Positions 1-12,578 of a stretch of DNA of 64,000 nucleotides are shown one piece after another. Source of the stretch: Colius striatus (Eukaryota; Chordata; Aves; Coliiformes; Coliidae); the NCBI RefSeq assembly GCF_028858725.1, contig NC_084768.1, positions 4,943,853 through 5,007,852 on the forward strand. The letters run 5' to 3'. The translations under genes were made by a program, and so were the position numbers. Numbering within the stretch: position 1 is the first letter of the stretch; each line of letters begins with the position of its first letter. The notes under the pieces are model-generated. The model searched no databases and was not told the DNA's origin. It saw nothing but the letters and a program-made list of their open reading frames with translations.

Positions 1-780
1 CGCGGGGGAACAGCCCACTGGAGCCACTGGCCTCTGCCCCCCGGAGCCGCAGCTCGCCCCTGGTCCCCAGCCCGTCCGCGCTGCAGCCTCGCGGCCGAAA
101 CCCCGGCGAGTGCGGAGCGGTGGCCGCCAGCCGGGGCAGCGGGGCCCCCCGTCACGCCTCCCCGGCTCCCGCTTACGTTTGTGCCGCGGGAGAGATGCGT
201 CCTCGCCTTGTCCTCTCGGCTCCCAAATGCATTTGTATGCATTTGCCCGGGCAGCGGAGATCCGAGGGAAAGCCGGAGCCGAGCGCCGCGCCGCCGCCGG
301 GTCAGGTCCTGTCCATGAAACCCCGCCGAGCTCCGCACAGCCCGAGGGCGGCTCGCGTACGGCCCGCGGGGGCGGGCGGGAGGATGGATGGATGGATGGA
401 TGGGGGGGGGGGGGCGCCGGGGGCCGGACGGCGGGGGGAGCCCCGCGGCTGCCCGCGGGGAGCGGCGCTGCAGCCGCCCGCCCCGGCACCGGCCCTCCCG
501 CCGGCCGCGGTGTTGGGTTTCAGCGCGGGCTGCCCGCCCATTACATCAGCAGACGCGGCCCCCGGGGCGGGCCGGGCCGCTGCCGCGCATGGTGCGCGCT
601 GTCCCGCGCGGGCTGCCCCCGGCGCGGAGCCGAGATGGCAGCCGGACCCGCCGCGGCCCCCGGCGCGCAGAGCCGCGCGGAGCCCAGCCAAGCGCCGGCC
701 GCGTCGGGGCAGGGAGCGAGGCGCTGAGGTCCCAGGTGCGCCCGGGCCGGCTGGCAGCCGTGGGGAAGGAAAGAGGTGAG
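1..780 (+). promoter_or_regulatory. CpG island / promoter of an unassigned gene
   Basis: Very G+C- and CpG-rich sequence that is cut by the window start. A plus-strand donor AAGAG|GTGAGC (exon end 775) could close a first exon transcribed rightwards. Transcription leftwards out of the window is equally possible. It contains a GGAT tetranucleotide array with a 13-base G run and two ATGCATTTG copies at 227-245. No recognisable protein is encoded in any frame. By recalled mammalian gene order it could be the COL24A1 promoter, but nothing in the sequence proves it. Confidence 0.6.
382..414. repeat. (GGAT)5 followed by a G run
   Basis: Five GGAT units (382-401) lead into about 13 consecutive G. 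The G run plus neighbouring G tracts could form a quadruplex and is prone to length variation. Confidence 0.9.
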
Positions 781-3700
781 CGGGCAGGTGATGCAGTTCA
801 GCGCACCCAAAGGGCGAGGACAGCCTTCGAATCGCTTTGGGCTTCAGCTGGGCAGGAGGCTGCAAGTTAAATCAAGAAGTGGGGACGGAGGAAGGGGAAA
901 GGGAGATGATGAAATGGTATAAAGAGAAAAAGCCGACTGTACTGGAGGTTTTGCATCGTGAGTATAACTGTAGTAGGGTCCAGCAACCTTCCCTCTGGAA
1001 AAATGTTTGAAGAGGAGATGTAACTTGATAGCATTGCAGTGCCAGAAGAAATATGACACCATAGGCTATCTTCTTCCTAAAGAGACAAAGGTTTTTCTAC
1101 CTTTCATTTCCAATTTTCTTTACTTTATCCCAGTAACACAGGCTACTGTAATTTTATCCCATGAAACATTTTTATGAAAATCATCACTCAAAACAAACAA
1201 GGTAGAGTTAAACGATTAAAGACCTTACAGCGTTTTACAATAAACCAGTGCTCAGATCCTGGAGCCTCAATTAGGAAAAACTTCCACTGACCTATGCAGA
1301 AATTTGCTGTGAGTTAGGATTGTGGTATATGGCTCTTGCTGTGTGTTACAAGGAGGAACATTTCACATCAGATCTGCAGCAAAGACCTTCAGGTTGAAGG
1401 TAAGATGGGAAAGGTGACATCAAACAAAACCGAACATTCCCGAATAGCAGAAAACAAGAGAAGTGATAAGGCACAAAGAGACATTGTACAAGACAATAAT
1501 TTGTAACTGTTACCACCAAGGATGCTCCACTCAGCTGAAAATTACTTTTCTGGGTGATCCAAGTAGCTGTGAAGAGGCAGAAAAATGATGACAGTAGGGG
1601 GGAGGCAGAATGATTTGGTTTCACTGGCTACCATGGGATTTCCTATTTACTTCACTTTTTGAGAGCCAAAAGCAAAAGCCAACAACATTTTGCCTTCTTT
1701 TCTCTGTACCTTGCACCAGTGACAGCAAAAATGTATTTGTTCATGAAAGAGAACCTGGTGTCTGCCCAGGAAGGTGTTGGAACACTTCTGCAATAGTCTT
1801 TGACAGAATTTCTGTTTTAAACCATGCTTGAACAGCTTCCAACAGCTGTGGTGTTGTATTTAATTTAGTTTTTGTTTATTAGCATTAAGATGAACGGTGT
1901 ACAATATGCATTGGAATGATTTGATGTCATCCCATGAAATCTATCAGTCCCTTAAATAAGATGTCACGTATGCACTAGACATGTCATTGACTTATTAACC
2001 CTGTAGCATCGGCATTAGGGCTATTATAGAAAGAATTCTGCCCTGAGAGTTACCCTGGGTAAATCCTGCCCTCATTTCACATGGTGAGATAGGCTAGAGA
2101 CATGTCAAGATCTCCCTTTCTAGCAGTATTTGCACCAAAGTGACAGAATTTGAGATTCTTGCCAGCTACACATACAGGGTGTGAATAAAGCTTTGCTAAC
2201 TCTGATTATGCAGAGACTTTAAGCATTGTAAAGTTTAAAAAGAATGGGAATGTACAGTTTTCTGTGTTCAAACTACAAACTGAAGTTCACAAAGTAAGGT
2301 ATTTTACTGCCATTTGTTGCTTTGCTGTTTAGGTCCTTGTTAGAGCCCCTGCTGTGGTTTGAATTCTGCCTTTGGGCTATTTGAGCAGGGTCCTTTGGCT
2401 ATTCTCATGTAAACAGTCCAGGGGCTGCTCAGAGAGGCATGGGCCACGGGAAAGATTACCTGTGCCCTTCAATTTCCTCACCACAAATGGATTGGGAAGG
2501 CATGAGCAAAACCTCCTTGTTCTCTCTCTTCTGTCTCTCTGCCTGACAGCTTTTGCACTTACTCTGCAGCTTAGTTGCTTTCTTTTGACATTAACACCCT
2601 TCAGAGCTACTGAAGCTCTTAACTGGAAGAAATGAGCACCATCTAATGCAAAAGAAAAGACACAAAGAAATTGAATGAGTTCCCTGACATCAGACAGTGA
2701 GCATGTGACACTGCTGGAAACAGCCCAGCAGTCCCTAACCCTGTCGCCCATCACCCTGTGTTTTCAATTAACTTCAAATCTCTTCTAAGCTTCATGGCAA
2801 AAATCACTATCAGTTTTATTCTTACACTTGCCTCTTGCAAGTGTTCCTACAGCCTAACAAGCAAAACTTGGGATGTTTAAAGCTATCAGATTACATGTGT
2901 TTATTTCCAGAACTATATATAGCCATTTGTATACTTAAATACCCCAAAAGACATGGTTACACTCCAAACTTGCTAGCACTCATTGCAAGAGTGTTGCTGG
3001 AGTTTCATTTCCTATAGTGAATGTCCCAAGATTGCATTTTTCCATGTCTACTATCTCCTGCTTGACCACAGCCTCTCTCTGATTCCTCTTATCTCTCCAA
3101 GTAAACCACAGGATTACTGAGATACAAAATTCATTCTTTTGAGATGTTACTTCTTGCCTTTCTGACATGATTACAAGCTCGTCTTCTATTTGTTTTCTCC
3201 TTTTCCATCAGTATTTTTTCCTCCTTTCGTGATCTGACTTGCTCATCTGTCACTCTAGATTACAAGCTGCCGAGTTCCAGCCATGCTTTGGGGCACATAG
3301 CAGGAGCTACTCTTTAACAGTGTAAGAGGCAAGGAAAATGATTCCTCTTGGTAACTCCTTCTAAAAGTGTACAAGAAAGCACAATGATCAATATATTACC
3401 AGATCCTAAAACCAAAGAAAAAACCAAATAAGAGTTTGAAGGCAAATGCCTGAGATGGCAAAGTGAGGACTGACTGTTGGAGCCTGTACTCTCACCACAG
3501 TCTGTAGAAGCTTTGCCTTTGACTTGGGTAGGAGCAGAACAGGACCCACACAAGTTTCCTGGTACAATCCCAGAATTAGGAATTTTTGGCAGAAGATCCA
3601 CGCTGCTATTGGGTTCCCTTTGGAGAACTGATTTTTCCATGCACACCACAATATATGGTGTTAGGCTACGTACCAAAACTGCTGGAACCTAGTTCAGCAA

Positions 3701-6700
3701 AATTATTTAGAGTTCTCTCTGTGGCAGCCAAAAAAAGTTCACCACAGTGCTCTGGTTAAGGGAAGTTACCAAGCTATCAAATACGATTAAGAAATACAAG
3801 GAATGGAAAGGATTACAGCATGTCTTCAACAACAAGAGGCTAAAACTGAAGAAAGGAGCACTCCAGGTCTGAAACCATGAGGACACATCTATTCTCTGTA
3901 GAAAGAAATTGTCATGAGCACTGTGCCTGCCTTCTCTCTCTAATTGTGCCTGCTACCTTCTGATAGAAGGAATTGGTGAGAAGCAATATTTTGAAGATGC
4001 CAAAAAAAACCTGGAAATGCCTTTGAAGAGCACAGTTGATGACTTTCTAGATTAATCCTCTCCCTTCTAATTTTCTGCTTGCAAACTAAGGAGATAATTA
4101 ACAAATTTACATTCTGAAGAATCCTGAGTGGAGAGGATTTTTCTGCCTTACAAGACCAACACACAAAAACCTGTGAGGGAAAGAGGCTGAAAGAGGAAAG
4201 GAGAGATATTGTGGGTAGAGAGGACCAAACTTGAGAAGTCTTGGCACACAGAGCAAAACACCATCACGACAGAGTCAGAACTGACAAAAAAGCCAAGCCA
4301 CAAATGACTGTATAGACTAAGATTCCTTAAGATGCTTAGTTAAAGCAAACATGGGAAATATATCCAGCCAGGACCAAGAAACAGAAGAGAAACTCAGTTA
4401 ACCACAAGACAGATTAGAGGCTCCAGACCACAAGGTTCCATCAACTCCAGCAGAGAAAGGTGTCTCACTGAAGCCAAGCTACTTGGAATTGTTTACAAAA
4501 GCAGGTATCATCCATTTTAAAAAGTCACTGCCATAGGAGGCACTCACCATAGATCTGAGTAAAAATGCTTGTCAAGAGGGATGAAACGGGTGACTGAAGC
4601 AAAGCCCACGCTCAGCAGCTGAAAAGCTGTGACATCTTGTTCCAGTGATGGCACACCATATGCCATACCAAGAAGGCAGAGAAGCCTAGCCAAACACACA
4701 AGAAAATATAAAGAGAAGCCTTAGAAGCAGTTATTAAGAAAGTAATAAGGGAATGGAAAATAAGAGAGCAAGGATGAGTGCAACATGGGAACCATGGGAA
4801 CAGCTCACCAAACAAACCGACTTCAATTACCAAATAGGCCAAGCTGCCAAGAGAGAAGTATGATAAATTTTCATCTCAAAGAGGGGCTCTGGAGCCTAAG
4901 AACAAGTGGTGAAAGAAAAAAAACCCAACACACAGAGAAGGAGCTAGAGAAAACCCAATGACTTTCATTTTTACTTCATTTTATCCCATCATTAATGGAG
5001 TGTTTTGCCATCCAGGCAAGAAGTGGAGACACACACACAGGAAGGTGTATAGGGCATGAAGTATTTTCTGGGATACTCATTGAACTGAAGACACCCTTGT
5101 AGATGAAGTTCATAAATATAACTAAGAATCTAGAACCAAATTACCAACCTCTACCAAGGTGTACTGAGAGAGATACCTGAGCAAGACAGGCCTCAGTGGG
5201 TGTTAAAGGGGTGTTCCTCCACCAGGGTGGTGGCTGTGACCTCCTGCCACTGGCATTCAACAACCTCAATGGGATCCCCTGCACCTGGACTACCTGAGCA
5301 AGTCTCCTCAAAGCCTCCTGCCTATGGCAGGAACCCTTCTTAAAAGGTCTTGGTTCTCTCTCATTGTATAAAACTTGCCCTATGTCCATGAGTAAAAGGA
5401 AACAAAAGCCCATTTTTGCAAAAAAATAAAAGCTATGGTTGTCCTGTGTGAAAAAAAAAAGTCTCTAGCTCGTAGCATCCAAGGACACTAACTTAACTTT
5501 CTCAGTAGTGCTCCCTAGCACCCTTCCACGTTGCAAGGATAGATCAAAAAACCCTTAGAGACATCTTAAAGGACATCTTTCTGCAGGTATTTCCTGAAAA
5601 CCACTCTGCAAACCAATAAAAATGGAGCTCATTTGGAGTGAAGCTGTCCACACTCATATGGTGCTCTCAGCCCACTAGCAGAATCTCATAGGCACTAAAA
5701 ATTGCTCACACATCTGGAAGAACCAATGTAGTCATCTGAGAAGTATTTCATTCCCAAGCCACAGAGAACTCTGCATTAGGACCTTTTTAAAGATGTTCCC
5801 TTTCTTTCCTCCACAACTGTGTTCAATCCACAGTTCATCAGTCCTAGAAAAGTCTTTCTTGACCATCTCCACTTCCAGCCCTCAGTCTGTGCAGGTTTTC
5901 ACAGTGCTGCACTACAGCCAAAAAAGTGTGTTCCCAGGTATTCCTTTTGCAGTAACTGAAACACAGTTTTGGCTTCCTTCTGAAAATCAGCTTCTGGCAA
6001 CAGCAAGAAGAGTTTGCAGAGGCCTCAGTCCTCTACTTTCTCACCTCATGAGAGGTGAGCTAATTATTCTCAGTAGCTAACACCACATTATATCTCTGCC
6101 TTGGAGTATAAAGACTTGTTTCTCACATTAAAAAGAAAAATAAAAAATCCCATCAGCATGTTCTCCACAATTAAAGAAGCAGAAAATTCCACGAGAGTCC
6201 GATTTGTGACCTTCAAAATGATACACGATACAGTTGAGGCAGCCACAAGGACTCAATTTTCCCTACCCAAACTTTGAAAGAGAAAGGAAAATCATAATAC
6301 TATGGATACTTATGAATTCTATCTTTGGGAAGAGAGAAGTTTAATCACAAAAAAATAATTGGACCATATTGACATTGTCATTTCAACTATCAGCAATAAA
6401 TGATTACTCTGATATGTCAGAAAGTTTCCTCCAACTTGCCACCAATTCTCTCCAGTCAGTTTTAAATATCCCGAGTCTCTTAACACAGAGCAGAACTGTT
6501 AATGATGCAGAATAACAGAGTAATATTTAAACCTGGCAATGTTTGTTGTTGATGTTCACAAAAACAGAAGTTTCCAGATTGTTTAGGTACTTAACATCAA
6601 TGAAACTGCACTATTTCCCACTTTTATTTTTCAAAAAGTCACCATCAGTTTCTTCAGTACTCTGACTCTCGATAAAGGAAAACAATGGGGCTTATTGCTG

Positions 6701-9700
6701 TTTGGTTCCTTGGAATCTTTGAGTTTGAGAGGAAAGACAGAAATATTGTCAAGTGCAACGTGGTATTTTTGTATGATGATCACTTAATTTCCAAATTAAG
6801 AAGTCTACATCAGACATGTATAACGTCAGGAAAAAATTTCTATAGAGAAATAGACTTGAAGTAGATTGCTTTTTCTGAAAATACCAGACAGATGAATACT
6901 TGGAATCCAAGACCAAAATACATTGGCACTAACTTCAATGCTGATATTTTTACAATAGTAATATAATTAATTTTTGTAAATCCCTTGCAGCTGTACCACC
7001 AATATAGCATGGTATTTTTAATAGACAACTCTCATCACCTTATTTTTAGAGATGAAATTTTGATCCTGTTCTTCAGTTATTTAAAAGTTATTAGATATGT
7101 GAGCAAAAACTACTGTTGCAGGAAAGTAAAGAATTAAATTTCTCACAAGGCACAGTTTTTTCACAGCAACGTTTCCCTCCTTCTCACTCATGTAAAAAAA
7201 GTAACTGAATAAAACTTTCATATAAACATTGATAAAAAGTTAAAGAAAAACTATGAATACATCTGAAAGTTCATTAAGCCAGATGTGCCTAAATTATTGT
7301 TATTACAAAGAGACATGAAAACCTCATAGTCTTCTAGTTACCTATATTGGCTTCTATGTAGTCAAAAGTTGAATAGATGCCATGAGTAAGTGCTCCATGT
7401 TGACTCAAACACACACACAACAGTTTGATGAATAAACCTCATCAAGGCTGAGAATTCCAGAACTTGTTGAAGTACCGGCATTAACTTTTGTTTGCAACTT
7501 TCCATTGTGCATTAGAGTCATTACAGGATGCTGGCTTATTTTTTAGAGTCCAACCTTCTGGTGATCCAGAAACAGAGAAACATTGCACCCCAGGACCCCT
7601 GGGAAGCATAAGGGTGAAACCTGCAGCATCTCTCCTGGACACAAGTGCAGGACTGCATTTTGAGAGGCTCACATCCTGTGTGAATTGTTATGGCAAGGCA
7701 AGAGAGACGTCAGACTGACACAACCATCTTCAACAATGACAGACTTTAGTCATTATTTTTTGAAGCAGGAGATGCCAAACCTTGCTTCAGTCTCCATTTT
7801 GAAACACAGACACAGCCATATGCTTCTTACCTCCCTTCAGAAGCTGCTGAGGCTGTTTAAAGTTTCCTGAAGCCATCCAGCAGAGATAGAGGTTCATACA
7901 GACCAAGACTGAGACATCTCTAAACCAGTGAAAGAAAAAAAGTTAAATAAAAAATACCTCCATTTTCTTCTGGTTTTGGTTTATAGTTTGAAGATAACTT
8001 TGTCTTAAGTACTTGGGAAATTAGAATCTGCATATGAAGAATAGCATTCAAGATTATCAGATGATTAACTTGGCTTTAAATTGAACAGCCAAAGCATGTA
8101 AGCTAGCTGCTCTTTACAAAGTAAAGCATTCTCTCTTGATAGCTTACTTGCAGGGGTTTCAAGGTTACACATGTAACTGTAACAGCATTCTTATTTGTCT
8201 GTTGGAACAAAATGCATTTGAATAAAAATTTTCAACAAAATTCATTTTATTCCTGTACAAAGAACTGCAGCTATAACCTTTATGTAAAGTATCCTTATGA
8301 TTTATGAACACATTAAGAGGTTGGAGAGGTATCCCCCAGATCTTTTGAAAAGATTTGCATTACTCTTGAAGTGACAGTATTGAAAAGCTAATGAAATTCT
8401 TGAAGATTACTTCTGTAAGCACATTTTTTCATGTAGTTTTTTTGAGGAATGGGGCCAGGTGGTGGTTTTTGTTTGGGAGGGGGATTTTTGGTTTGAGATT
8501 TTACTTTTTGCCATTCACTGGGATAGCTGGGCAGTATGAGGCTGCCTGTAACTGCCTTCCTGTTAAACTTTGGGCAGGTGATTTGTAGCATTGGCAGACC
8601 ACCATGTTTGTCAAAGCAGACTCCTGAGAGAACAGAAACAAGCAAAAGGTGTTAAATTTTCCAAGACACAAAAGCCTTCAAATCCACATTTCAGTGTCAC
8701 ACACCTCTTTACATGAATACAACCTTCATTTTTGACAGTATCTCTACCAGATCCAGTTTACCTTTGCCAAACCCCAGTAACTGTCAAACACACCTATGGG
8801 GTTTGTGGAAGAACTCCAGATTTTATGAACTTGGTCACAGGGAAGAGGAACATTTTACACATGCCTCTGACAGCCAGCAGCAACTCTATGCCTTCACTCA
8901 ACACCATTTTCTGCTCTTTGCAGGCTGGAAGAGACTTTGTGGATAGGGAACTTTTGGGCTTTGTACTGATTACTAGAAGAAATATGTACTAGCAACACTC
9001 AAGCAAACATCCCCTTGTCCTACAATGCAAAAACTGGAGACAAACAATCCATGAAGACATGCATTTCATTTAAGAAAAAGATATCTTAAAGATCCTTTTG
9101 ATGAAATGCTGGTGCCTGCAGGACTGCTAAAAGGACTGATCACTGTTGTCAGACCATCATCAAGCAGTGGGAAAGATCTTAGTAGCATCAAATCTACTTG
9201 TTCTGTGCTATGGGATTTTACTCACTGAAGTTACTTCACTGGGCAGTTTGATGAGATTGAAAAAAAAGGCAAATCTTCATTTTGCATAGCAGCAGGTAAC
9301 ATATTACTCAATTTCTAAATTTAACAGAATAGTTACCAGAGAAGTATTTGCTAACACTGACACTGACTTCCTTGTTGATGTTAAGGTATTTATTTTCCAT
9401 TCTTTCCTATGCCTCTCCAGCTGTTTCCCTCATTTTATTATCTTCCATAAGGATGCTGAAGAAAATGATGCTACAAAGCACTTGAAAGAGAATCTGTTTA
9501 CAAAGCATAGAAATAGACTGTGCTGTACCCAGAGTAATTAGTTGTAAGCAAAGTAATAAAAAACGTTAAGAACTTACAAGTATGCCAGATGACAAAATAT
9601 CTAGGATTTATTCAGAGGTTAGGGATAGATTGCATACTATATGCACATAGGGTAAGTATCACTGCATAATCTGAGGGCAAAAAATAAGCAATGGGCTACC

Positions 9701-11394
9701 TGCAGGCCAAGTGCTTGCAATACAGCTGAAATTTCAAACAAGCCCGGTGTTAATTTAGCTCATTACCCTAAGAACACATTTCTGCAACCTTACACACATT
9801 GTGCAAAGCACAATGTGTTTTTCCAGGCTACTTACTGAAAACTGAATTATTCTGAAAGAGGAGCCTTAAAAATCTTGGAATTCTTCAGAACTTTGCTGTT
9901 GTAAATACAGCTTCTGGGGAGAATTATTTAGCAAAAGAACAGCAAGTGCTGAAAATACACCTCTTTGCTATTGTGTAAGCAACTAGTTTGCAGTGAAAAC
10001 CCCTGGCCCTCCTTGCCCCCTGCTGTTATGTTTTAAAAATTAATGCAGGAGTCCATCAGATCAATGTTTATTTCAGACAGGGAGATTTTGGCTGAGCTGT
10101 AGCTAATGTCCCTGGCATGTTTTAAGTAGCATATTTGAATGAATCATCTACTTTGGTAATACTGTATTATGTTTCTGTCTCATATTTAGAGAAATAATGT
10201 GTAGTAAGGGAATCTTTAAGGGTTTAGTCTGTAGTTTGGGAGACCTGTAGACATGCTGCAACATATGACTATAGTCCATTAAACAGCAACAGCTCTGAAT
10301 TCACACCTCTGTTGATTTACCTCCTGAAGTCTAAAATACTAACTAACCCTCCCTCCCTGTATTTCCCAGAAGAGTAATGCAGGGAAAAAAGTCCTTAAAT
10401 CATTCAAACCATTTTGGTTTTCTAAGGGTCTAAATGTATGATACAGGTACCTTCAATGTTTTCTAGCTGCAGCCACAGGAGCTGGTTTGAAAGGGAAGCC
10501 TGTGCAGTGAAGAAGTTGCCTTGTCCTCCAGCCCACCACACCACTTGATTATTTCTAAGCAAAGTATCAAACACATGCAGAACACAACAAAGTACTGACA
10601 GTAGTCATATATGGGTTTTTTTGAGATCCCTTCTTGCTCTCAGAAATGCCCATTGTGCAGAGGCATCTTCAGAGCTTGAGGTAAATCTGGGAACTGGAGA
10701 CAGATGTGCTGTCAGTCTCTCCTCTGAATTGCTGACTTCAGTTAGACATTGTCAGCAACACTGTGGTTCTTGATTCACCTTATTCAGTGATTTCTTCATC
10801 TCACCCAGGAACTACTCTCCCCAGTGGTAACATCAGACAAATATACCCTAGCAGACCATCCTTTTGTAACCATACACTTGTATTCTCTCTCTACCATGGT
10901 GCTGTAGCATGGACTTTAACATGAGACCTTCCTTCCTAGTCTGTTGCATAGTTCCAAGTGCTGTAAATCCAAAGAGCTGGATGAATCGTGGCACTTCAAC
11001 TTTTATTTGGTTTATTTTCTTTCTGAAGATATTATCTGAAGAGATAAACCTGAAGAGATTATCCTCCCAAACACTACCAGCTGTATTTTAACTGTTTTAG
11101 CCCTCAATTGTTTGGATTGATCTTCTACCACCACACTAGGCTCTACAGCATAGGCTTGTTACTGTCTGCCTGAGTTCACACATCTGAAAGAATTGCAAAC
11201 ACGCTATACCCTGATGATATTCCTGCTCTTAAAACCAGGAATAGTCTAATAATAGGAAGTTTAGTTTTCCCATTTAACTCTGCTTCATCTCCTGACCGTG
11301 TCCCAAGAATCACTGCAAACCTCATTCTTTTATAACTTGCCTCTCCTGCATGGAGCTTGGACCTTGTGCCTCTTTCTTCTCTTTCCCCTCCATT
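781..11394. other. Intergenic sequence, no gene recognised
   Basis: A+T-rich, with short unrelated frames on both strands and no domain, coiled coil or exon series that I recognise. Features seen: an 11-bp perfect inverted repeat at 9794-9818, a short CA run near 7410, and a block at about 10,020-10,160 that looks like a conserved noncoding element by composition only. Confidence 0.6.
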
Positions 11395-12100
11395 TCATAG
11401 AATCATAGATTCATTTAGTTTGGAAAGGGCTTTTAAGATCAAGTCCAACTGTTAATCTACCACTGCCTCTACTAAACCGAGTCCCTAAGCCACTCACCTA
11501 CACCATCCCTCCAGGGATGTGACTTCACCACTTCCCTGGGCAGTCTGTTCCAATGCTTGACAACCTTTTCAGGGAACCAATTTTTCCTAACATCCAATCT
11601 AAATCTCCACAGTGCAACTTGAAGTTATTTGCCTTTTCCTATCATTTATTACTTGGTAGAAGAGATTGACATCCACCTCACTACAACCTCTTTTCAGGCA
11701 ATTATAGAGTGATAAGGTATTCCCTCAGCCTCCTCTTCTCCAGGCTAAACTATCCCAGCTCCCTCAGCTGCTCCTCATCACACTTGTTCTCCAGACCCTC
11801 CACCAGCTCTGTTGCTCATCTTTGGACAAGCTCCAGCACCTCAATGTCCTTCTTGCAATAAGAATATTCAAGCATTCAAGGTGTGGCTTCAGCACTGCCA
11901 AGTATAGAAGGACAACTACATCCCTGGCCCTGCTGGTCATGCTATTTCTGATATAAGCCAGGATGCCATTGGCCTTCCTGGCCACACTGCTGGCTCATGT
12001 TTAGCAGGTTGGCAATTGACACCCCAAGGTCCTTTTCCTCTGAGCAGCTTTCCACTCACTGTGCCCCAGCCTGAAGCATTGTGTGGGGTTGTTGTGCTGT
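11395..12100 (-). mobile_element. CR1 LINE fragment, 3' part, minus orientation
   Basis: It starts on the plus strand with TCATAGAATCATAG, the reverse complement of the CR1 3' tail. It extends through the 3' region into the end of ORF2, where the minus strand reads MARKANGILAYIRNSM and VLKPHLE, typical of the degraded CR1 ORF2 C-terminus. Stops and frameshifts show it is inactive. The 5' end is truncated, as usual for CR1. Confidence 0.92.
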
Positions 12101-12321
12101 ATGAAGCTGTTAAGCCATGTTGTTTAACCTTTTATTTGGCATTCTGCTTTCATCAACAGCTCATCTTTCCTGTGTTCCTTGTAAGTGGAACAACACACAG
12201 AGGTAATTATGGGAGCCGAACAGTGCTACACATGTAAACAGCAGCCATATAGCTGCATGTTGTGATGTTGGTTGTAAGTTATGTGGACCTTATGCAATTG
12301 CCTTATTGAAGTACTTTGATA

Positions 12322-12578
12322 ACAGGACAAGGGGTGATGGGATGAAGCTGGAACACAAAAAGTTCCATTTAAATATAAGAATAAACTATTTCACTGTTTA
12401 GGTGAAGGAGCCCTGGCACAGGCTGCCAAGGAAAGGTGTGGAGTCTCCTTCCCTGGATGTCTTCAAGACCCACGTGGACATGTTCCTATGCGACCTGATT
12501 TAGGTTAACCTGCTTTTGCAGGGGGGTTGGACTAGATGATCTCTAAAGATCCCTTCCAAGCCTACCATTCTATGATTC
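12322..12578 (+). mobile_element. CR1 LINE 3' fragment, plus orientation
   Basis: It begins near AACAGGACAAGGGGTGATGG and passes the usual CR1 3' text (TTGGACTAGATGATCTCTAA). It ends in CCATTCTATGATTCT at 12578. It lies 5'-end to 5'-end with the preceding CR1 and is a separate insertion. Confidence 0.93.

Noticed and set aside
110..870. Long overlapping open frames on both strands in the left CpG island
   Set aside because: They arise in G+C-rich DNA with few stops, are Ala/Gly/Pro/Arg low-complexity, overlap each other in several frames and contain no recognisable domain.
8388..8645. Minus-strand frame with a Lys/Pro-rich segment
   Set aside because: The Pro/Lys run is the translation of a G/T-rich low-complexity tract, with no other support.
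11764..11985. 73-codon minus-strand frame beginning MARKANGILAYIRN
   Set aside because: It is the decayed C-terminal part of CR1 ORF2, part of the LINE, not a host gene.
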